Assembly (NCBI RefSeq): GCF_007744255.1
Contig: NZ_CP036267.1
Span: forward strand, 3,752,001 to 3,816,000
Source of the DNA: Thalassoglobus polymorphus
GTDB taxonomy: Bacteria; Planctomycetota; Planctomycetia; Planctomycetales; Planctomycetaceae
Direction of reading: 5' to 3'
Length of the DNA: 64,000 bases
Positions 58,856 to 64,000 of the stretch are shown piece by piece. Every line of letters begins with the position of its first letter. Positions within the stretch are counted from its first letter, which is position 1. The translations under genes were made by a program, and so were the position numbers. Under the pieces are notes generated by a model. It saw nothing but the letters and a program-made list of their open reading frames with translations, was not told where the DNA came from and did no database searches.

Positions 58856-58949
58856 CTTATCAAGCGCGACACCCTATTGAACTACAGCTCGTCCGAGTCA
58901 GCACAGAAGGTCTCACCTCCCAGCGATGGGATGTAAGAAAACCGAACTC

Positions 58950-60803
58950 TCAGTGATTCTGCTCAAGGGTGAAGACAAGTCGATCTGCGATTCTTCGCGT
59001 TACATCGTACGGGATTTTCTGAGCGTTGCGGATTTCCGGGAGAGCAGGTTTTGACTTCTTCCCGAGGATTTCTAAACCTCGAATCGCGTACATCCCCGCG
59101 GGACGGTTTTCGGCCCCCAGCTCTTTCGTCAACACCGGCAATCCAGCTTTGGTCTCTCCCTGCAAACAGAGGGCCTCAGCGGCGGCAACGCGAACGCCAA
59201 CTGAAGGATCTTCAAGCGAACTGCTGAGGGCATCGAGAACTTGTTGTTTTTCCTCTTTGCTCAGACGCATCGTTCCCAATCCGGTCGCAGCCCACCAACG
59301 AACAGCGGGATGATCATCGTTCAACCCCTTCAATAAACCGGCTTGGTCTCTACGTTCTTTTTCTTCGATTGTCGAAATCAGTTTCCAAATCAATCGACTG
59401 GTCTTTTTAGGTCCACGAACGGCATACTTCGATCCCGCTTCGCGCCCCAATTCTTCGAGAATTGGTTCTGGAATCAGCCCCAGGTCCCCCGAATCAACCA
59501 TCCATTGATAAAGTGCCAACCGCATGACATTTGCGGTATCACGGTACGCACGTTTTTCATCCATGGTTCCAGCGAGGAGATTATTGGTCTCGAATGGATC
59601 TTCTTCAAGGTCGTACAACTCTTCTGGATGGCGTCTGGGAGCGTAGATTCGTGATTGAACTTTGGAGAGCTTCTTTTCCTTATGAAGACGGCGCATCTCC
59701 TTCAGAATCTCTTTTCCGTCCTTGTACTGATTGGGTTGCATGTGTGAAATATGCGGCAGAAAATTTCGGATGTATTTGAACCGTTTCGTTCGTACACATC
59801 GAATGATGTCGACCGTCTCATCGCATCGATCGCGAGCTGCAAAGACTCGCCTCCGCGGACGATAATTTTCGTCGAAGATCGGTTTCCCTTGGACGTAATC
59901 AGGAATCTCAATCTCTGCCAGCCGCAATGATGCTGCCGCCACATCAATGTGGAGGACAAGATCGTCTCGGACGGTCCCCGCTTGCTCTGCTTGAGGAAGT
60001 CGAGCGATTAAAGGGACATGAATCCCTTCGTCGTACAAGAACTGTTTTCCACGGGCGTGGCTAATGCCGTGATCCGTCCAGAAAAAAATGGCTGTCGAAT
60101 CCAGTTTGCCTGCTTTCGCAAGATCCGCAACGATCTTGCCAACTTCATTATCAACCTGAATCCAGGAGTTCAGGTACTTCGCCCAATCTTTTCGGATGAC
60201 TTCCGAATCTGGATAGTATGGCGGAAGCTGGACGCTGTTCGGATCGACGCCTCCCTCAACCTTGGCTTCCCTGAACTTTCCGCCTCGCAAGTGAATTTGA
60301 GCAAAAAACGGTTTCCCGTCAGGAGAGTCCGACCAACTTTTACTGTCATAAAGTTTTGACTCACTCGTGAAGTTGTAATCCGTTTTTCCTGTTCCCCCGT
60401 TGGCAACAAAGTAGCCAGCCTTTCGGAACAGACTTGGAATCAGCTGAATCTCTTCAGGCAGCGAATACGATTTCGCATAAGGATTCAACTCGGCAGACCA
60501 CTTTCCGGAAACCCTCTGACTTCGATGTGCATGAGCACCGAGAGTTGTCTGAAACATTCCGGAGACCATCGCCGACCGACTCGGAGAACAGACCGGACAA
60601 GTCACGAAAGCATTCGTAAACTTGACTCCCTCGTCTGCAAGGCGATCCAGATTCGGGGTCTCGATAGTCGTTTCACCATAACACGAAAGATGCGGTGAGG
60701 CATCTTCAACGACAATCCAAAGAATGTTGGGTTGCTCATTGGCGAAAACCTGATTCGAAACGGAACACACTACGAAAAAAACAAAAACAAATCGTCTCAT
60801 CAT
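58950..60803 (-). CDS. Exported sulfatase with C-terminal HEAT-like repeats
   Basis: 617 residues. Signal peptide (RRFVFVFFVVCSVSNQVFA). The sulfatase domain has the metal residues in LWIVVEDASPHLSCYGE and the formylglycine signature C72-S-P-S-R (TCPVCSPSRSAMVSG), the Cys form, which needs a formylglycine-generating enzyme. AIFFWTDHGISHARGK and YDLEEDPFETNNLL complete the fold. The last 120 residues are HEAT/PBS-like repeats (HPAVRWWAATGLGTM, DPSVGVRVAAAEALCL), a known planctomycete combination. The substrate is unknown; sulfated polysaccharides are the usual targets. Confidence 0.93.
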   Translation of the reverse strand: MMRRFVFVFFVVCSVSNQVFANEQPNILWIVVEDASPHLSCYGETTIETPNLDRLADEGVKFTNAFVTCPVCSPSRSAMVSGMFQTTLGAHAHRSQRVSGKWSAELNPYAKSYSLPEEIQLIPSLFRKAGYFVANGGTGKTDYNFTSESKLYDSKSWSDSPDGKPFFAQIHLRGGKFREAKVEGGVDPNSVQLPPYYPDSEVIRKDWAKYLNSWIQVDNEVGKIVADLAKAGKLDSTAIFFWTDHGISHARGKQFLYDEGIHVPLIARLPQAEQAGTVRDDLVLHIDVAAASLRLAEIEIPDYVQGKPIFDENYRPRRRVFAARDRCDETVDIIRCVRTKRFKYIRNFLPHISHMQPNQYKDGKEILKEMRRLHKEKKLSKVQSRIYAPRRHPEELYDLEEDPFETNNLLAGTMDEKRAYRDTANVMRLALYQWMVDSGDLGLIPEPILEELGREAGSKYAVRGPKKTSRLIWKLISTIEEKERRDQAGLLKGLNDDHPAVRWWAATGLGTMRLSKEEKQQVLDALSSSLEDPSVGVRVAAAEALCLQGETKAGLPVLTKELGAENRPAGMYAIRGLEILGKKSKPALPEIRNAQKIPYDVTRRIADRLVFTLEQNH

Positions 60804-60909
60804 TCTCTTATTCCATCGAATTCAGACCACAAATCATGCCGGCCCCTGACATGGATCGACCTGTCAGGTTCCGGCGAATAGTCGCGAGCACGCCTCGAAC
60901 AGTTGAGTT

Positions 60910-61740
60910 TTAATCCTTCTTCTCAGCTGGCTTTTCTTCAGCTGCTTTTTCTACAGTTTTAGGAGCCTCTGCTGGCTTTTCTTCGGTTTTCGGAGCTTCT
61001 TTTTTCTCAGCCTCTTTTTTCTCAGCAGCAGGCTTTTTGGCTTCAGGCTTCTTCTCAGCTTCCTTCTTTGGCTCTGGTTTCTTTTCAGCTGGCTTGGCCT
61101 CTTTTTTCGGCTCAGGTTTTTTCGGCTCAGGCTTTTTGGCTGCTTCTTTCTTTGGTTCCTTCTTAGCCTCTTCTTTTGGTGGTGCGACAGGTTTCAGTTC
61201 AACTCCTGCAATTACCTTCGCTTCAGGAAGTGCTTTACGGACAGCTGCAATTCCTGCTTCACTTGCTTTGGATTGCCAAAGGTAAACACGTTTCAAACTC
61301 TTCATTGCTTCAAGCTGTTTCAGGCCGGCATCACTCACCTGTGTTGCATAGAGATTGAGATACACAAGTTTGTCCAGGCCAGCGAGATGCTTCACTCCGG
61401 CGTCACCAACAGATGTTTTTTCCAGATGTAATTTTTCCAGCGATTTCAGACCACTTAAGTGAGCTAATCCTGCGTCTGTGATTTTTGTTCCTGCCAAGTT
61501 GAGCCAGGCCACGTTTGGCAATTTCGCAACATGCACGAGTGCTTCATCTGTCACATCTTTGTCTGCCAAGTGCAGGGTCACATCTAAACGATCGTCGTTC
61601 TGGGCAATGCGCATGACGTTACCGCCGAGTGCCTTAATGGCTGCGACAGCCTCGGGATTGGGGGCATCGTCTTGTGCAAACGCAAAAATCGGGGACAGAG
61701 CGACCAAAGCCGCGAGCGCTGTCATTTTGAAACATCGCAT
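60910..61740 (-). CDS. Secreted leucine-rich-repeat protein with Lys/Pro/Glu/Ala tail
   Basis: 276 residues. Signal peptide (MTALAALVALSPIFAFAQ), then about four LRR units (NVAWLNLAGTKITDAGLAHL, KSLEKLHLEKTSVGDAG, DKLVYLNLYATQVSDAG, KSLKRVYLWQSKASEAG). The last 95 residues are almost only K, P, E and A (KKPEPKKEA-type repeats), probably unstructured and strongly charged. Such LRR proteins are abundant in planctomycetes with no proven role; binding other surface proteins is inference. Confidence 0.85.
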   Translation of the reverse strand: MRCFKMTALAALVALSPIFAFAQDDAPNPEAVAAIKALGGNVMRIAQNDDRLDVTLHLADKDVTDEALVHVAKLPNVAWLNLAGTKITDAGLAHLSGLKSLEKLHLEKTSVGDAGVKHLAGLDKLVYLNLYATQVSDAGLKQLEAMKSLKRVYLWQSKASEAGIAAVRKALPEAKVIAGVELKPVAPPKEEAKKEPKKEAAKKPEPKKPEPKKEAKPAEKKPEPKKEAEKKPEAKKPAAEKKEAEKKEAPKTEEKPAEAPKTVEKAAEEKPAEKKD

Positions 61741-62150
61741 TTTGAAATCTCCTTAACGTTTTCAATTCTTTTCAGGTTCGGAGGCAATAGATCGCACGCC
61801 GAGCCCTGTTGTCTATTTCAATGAGGATAAAAACCGGATCAAGTCTCGTAAACAGAACAGGTCTACCACCAGAGAATCAGACTAAGCGTTTTCATTCGGT
61901 TTGTCTCGCCTGACCGGAACAATCGTTATGAGTTTCCCAAATCAGTCAGTGTCTTCAATCTTTCCAGGTCGCTTCTTTTGCACACACTGGGCAATACCTT
62001 TCTGCGTACCGGGATTCTTGGAAACTGTCCATCTTTAGCAAAGATTCATTGAAGTTCCGACCTCTCGACGACACCATATCGCCGTACCAGCGAGGCACGA
62101 CGTCTACTTTTGATATGACAACGAAGAGTATAACCCAGCAGGAACCCCGA
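61741..62150. other. Intergenic region between LRR and small acidic protein
   Basis: About 410 bp. A minus-strand frame of 25 codons (61955-62032) encodes RYCPVCAKEATWKD at its end, a CxxC motif; too short to call. Nothing else seen. Confidence 0.45.
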
Positions 62151-62396
62151 ATGTTTACTCCTGATTTAGTGAGCCTGGAACTCAGACAATGCGACGACCT
62201 TCCAGAAAACACCCTGGTCGCACCGCTCCCGGTCATTCGCGAAATTCGCTGCCTGCTTGGGAACATTGGAATCCAGTTGATCGTCGGAACTGAAGATGCC
62301 GTCTTGGCGTCCAAAGACGTCTTCGATGCTTTCAGTGCATGGGATGCCATGCAGGACGATATTGATGATAGCCAAGACAACGCACACTTGAATTGA
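62151..62396 (+). CDS. Small acidic protein of unknown function
   Basis: 81 residues; not recognised. It has a plausible fold pattern (PLPVIREIRCLLGNIGIQLI, ASKDVFDAFSAWDAM) and an acidic tail (DDIDDSQDN). AGGA lies 9 bases before ATG 62151. The next gene begins 76 bp later on the same strand. Whether it is a real gene rests on the ribosome site and composition. Confidence 0.5.
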   Translation: MFTPDLVSLELRQCDDLPENTLVAPLPVIREIRCLLGNIGIQLIVGTEDAVLASKDVFDAFSAWDAMQDDIDDSQDNAHLN

Positions 62397-62472
62397 TATC
62401 TTTTCGGTCAGAATGATTTTGCTGAGACACCAACCAACGTCTCAGCTACTATTCGAACTGACAGGAAAACCC

Positions 62473-63408
62473 ATGCAATTCAATCGTCGAGATTTTTGTC
62501 GAACAGCTATCGCCGCCGGATCATCATTGATTCCTGCGGCGTCTTTATGCGCAGCTGATGCTCAGCAACCGGCAGACAATAAAAAATTCAAGTTGAATTA
62601 TATTGTCGCATCCTGCATGTATGGAAAGCTGCCACTTTCTCAAATCGTTCCGGAAGTCCCCAAAAGTAACGCAACACATCTGGAAATCTGGGCGACACCG
62701 CACGGAAACCAACGAGAACAACTTGACGAAATGGGCGAAGAAAAGTTCATCGATCTGCTCGATGAACATCACGTCAAACTCGGGAGCTTCACTTGCTTCA
62801 AGTATGGCATTTTCAAAATGCAGCCCGAGATGAAACTCGTTAAACGTCTCGGCGGGGATATGGTCATCTGTAACACCGGAGGACCAAAGAACCTCGAAGG
62901 CAGCGAATTGAAAACAGAAGTCAACAAGTTCGCTGAGAAGCTGAAACCACACATTGCAGCGGCTGAAGAAATCGGCGTGACAATCGGAGTCGAGAACCAC
63001 GGCGGGGGATTGATCGCATCTCCGGACTCAATTCGCATGCTTTTTGACCTCGTCGATTCGCCCAACATCGGCTTGGCGATGGCACCTTATCACCTTCCGC
63101 AGGACCCGAAACTCATTGGCGGGCTGATTGAAGATCTCGGCCCTCGACTGGTTCACTTTCAGGCTTGGGAACATGGCATGGGATGTATGAAAAAACTTCC
63201 CAAAGAACAGGAACTCATGCAGCTTCCGCATCGTGGCCCGCTTGACTGGAAACCGATTCTCGCTTCGCTGAAGACAATCAATTATCAGGGACGCACCGAA
63301 ATCTTCATGCACCCCGTCCCTCGCGGAATCCCAATTCTTCCAAAGCTCGAAGATGTGACAAAAGAGATCAATGCATCGCGTGAATCGCTCGAAAGTTTGA
63401 TTGCCTAA
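62473..63408 (+). CDS. Exported sugar phosphate isomerase/epimerase-like TIM barrel
   Basis: 311 residues. NRRDFCRTAIAAGSS is a twin-arginine-type signal. The body is the AP-endonuclease-2/xylose-isomerase-like barrel: LEIWATPHGN, VICNTGGPKNLEG, EEIGVTIGVENHGGG (metal-binding Glu-Asn-His) and NIGLAMAPYHL, LVHFQAWEHG, GRTEIFMHP. Family members isomerise or epimerise sugars or inositols; here export by Tat suggests a periplasmic step. AGGA lies 9 bases before ATG 62473; an upstream in-frame ATG (62413) adds 20 residues without purpose. BirA follows 58 bp later. Confidence 0.85.
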   Translation: MQFNRRDFCRTAIAAGSSLIPAASLCAADAQQPADNKKFKLNYIVASCMYGKLPLSQIVPEVPKSNATHLEIWATPHGNQREQLDEMGEEKFIDLLDEHHVKLGSFTCFKYGIFKMQPEMKLVKRLGGDMVICNTGGPKNLEGSELKTEVNKFAEKLKPHIAAAEEIGVTIGVENHGGGLIASPDSIRMLFDLVDSPNIGLAMAPYHLPQDPKLIGGLIEDLGPRLVHFQAWEHGMGCMKKLPKEQELMQLPHRGPLDWKPILASLKTINYQGRTEIFMHPVPRGIPILPKLEDVTKEINASRESLESLIA

Positions 63409-63466
63409 GAAATTGCACAAGAGCACGCTTGAATTTTGCGGAATTGACCTTTTGAATTTGAATCCG

Positions 63467-64000
63467 ATGATCAATCCTCAAAGACTACAGGCGGAGACCT
63501 TTGTCGAGTCCATTGAGTGGCTGAAAGAAGTCTCCTCGACCAATACGCACGCTTTGAAGACGATTGAAAGACACTCCGATTTCCCGGTGCTTATCGGAGC
63601 TGATCTTCAAACAGGCGGACGTGGACGCGGGCAGAATCGCTGGTGGGGAGCCGAGGGGAGCCTGACGTTTTCACTGATCCTCAATCCTAGCCAGTTCCGC
63701 ATCCCGCAGGATGCGTGGCCACTCATGTCATTGATTGTCGGTTTGACAATTGGTGATGGATTGCGCTCAACCTGTCCAGAAGCATCGATTCAATTGAAGT
63801 GGCCGAACGATGTTTATGCGGACCAAAAAAAAATCTGCGGCATTTTGATTGAGTCGATTCCCGCTCGGCCGGAACTGGTCATCATCGGAATTGGGGTCAA
63901 CGCCAACAATTCGCTGGCTAATGCTCCGGGGGATGTCCGCAATCGTGCAACATCTCTGATCGACCTGGTTGGACAACCAGTTTCTCTAGAAATCCTGCTG
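63467..64000 (+). CDS. birA: Biotin-[acetyl-CoA-carboxylase] ligase, C-terminus beyond the window
   Basis: The first 178 residues of a biotin protein ligase catalytic domain: STNTHALKTIERH, LQTGGRGRGQNRWWG (biotin/ATP-binding GRGRxxR form), LKWPNDVYADQKKICGILIE and IIGIGVNANN. There is no N-terminal DNA-binding domain, so it is a ligase only, not a repressor. It attaches biotin to the carrier protein of acetyl-CoA carboxylase. ATG 63467. It continues past the right edge. Confidence 0.95.
   Translation, partial: MINPQRLQAETFVESIEWLKEVSSTNTHALKTIERHSDFPVLIGADLQTGGRGRGQNRWWGAEGSLTFSLILNPSQFRIPQDAWPLMSLIVGLTIGDGLRSTCPEASIQLKWPNDVYADQKKICGILIESIPARPELVIIGIGVNANNSLANAPGDVRNRATSLIDLVGQPVSLEILL

Noticed and set aside
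62049..62150. Longer N-terminus for the small acidic protein
   Set aside because: The 34 extra residues are unlike a signal or domain, while AGGA lies before ATG 62151.

Overview
The window looks like chromosome from a planctomycete, most likely of the Planctomycetaceae. The evidence is the gene content: cytochrome-like/DUF1549/DUF1553 and DUF1501 pairs, a sulfatase fused to HEAT repeats, secreted LRR and SMP-30-like proteins, a CehA/McbA-type hydrolase, a dihydropteroate-synthase-like protein coupled to PabB, and many GTG/TTG starts with weak Shine-Dalgarno sites. The family assignment is inference. I see no rRNA, convincing tRNA, CRISPR array, prophage or intact IS transposase.

Layout. 0-5 kb: the end of an Hsp70-like/DUF2760 pair, a gene-poor kilobase with repeats, then a STAS-TM protein and a short GspE-like ATPase. 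5-18.9 kb: mostly housekeeping genes (AsmA-like, GT39, malate dehydrogenase, YhdH/AcuI-like reductase, SMP-30-like, QueC, PgpA, Rieske, GT2, threonine dehydrogenase, threonine/serine dehydratase). 18.9-25.4 kb: an MFS transporter, an amt-PII-PII nitrogen block with a textbook sigma-54 promoter upstream of amt, then TrpS and PyrD. 25.6-30.9 kb: a catabolic block (enolase superfamily, ceramidase-like, MFS, AspA/AstE-like deacylase). 30.9-40 kb: the DUF1501 and DUF1549/1553/LamG pair, a CehA/McbA hydrolase and a secreted protein. 40-48.7 kb: stand-alone COX3-like, ApgM, a cysteine-array pilin-like protein with a hairpin-rich leader and a terminator, DHPS-like+PabB, and an AAA ATPase. 48.7-55.3 kb: a giant MscS channel flanked by AAA ATPases, then FolK. 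55.7-64 kb: small proteins, a Big_2/DUF1549/DUF1553 protein, sulfatase, LRR protein, sugar isomerase/epimerase and a partial BirA.

The least explained structure is not a gene. Two families of short palindromic intergenic elements recur. Family A is about 83 bp, with ends resembling CTAGAACCAGTCC and a central TCAACGTTTGA-type palindrome. Family B is 104 bp in its two complete copies, with TAGAGCAT ends. Copies abut one another and one A copy sits inside a B copy, for which another B copy gives the empty-site version. Both families look like MITEs inserted at TA. In at least five genes the element supplies the end of the stop codon: the codon is TA plus the element's first G, giving TAG.
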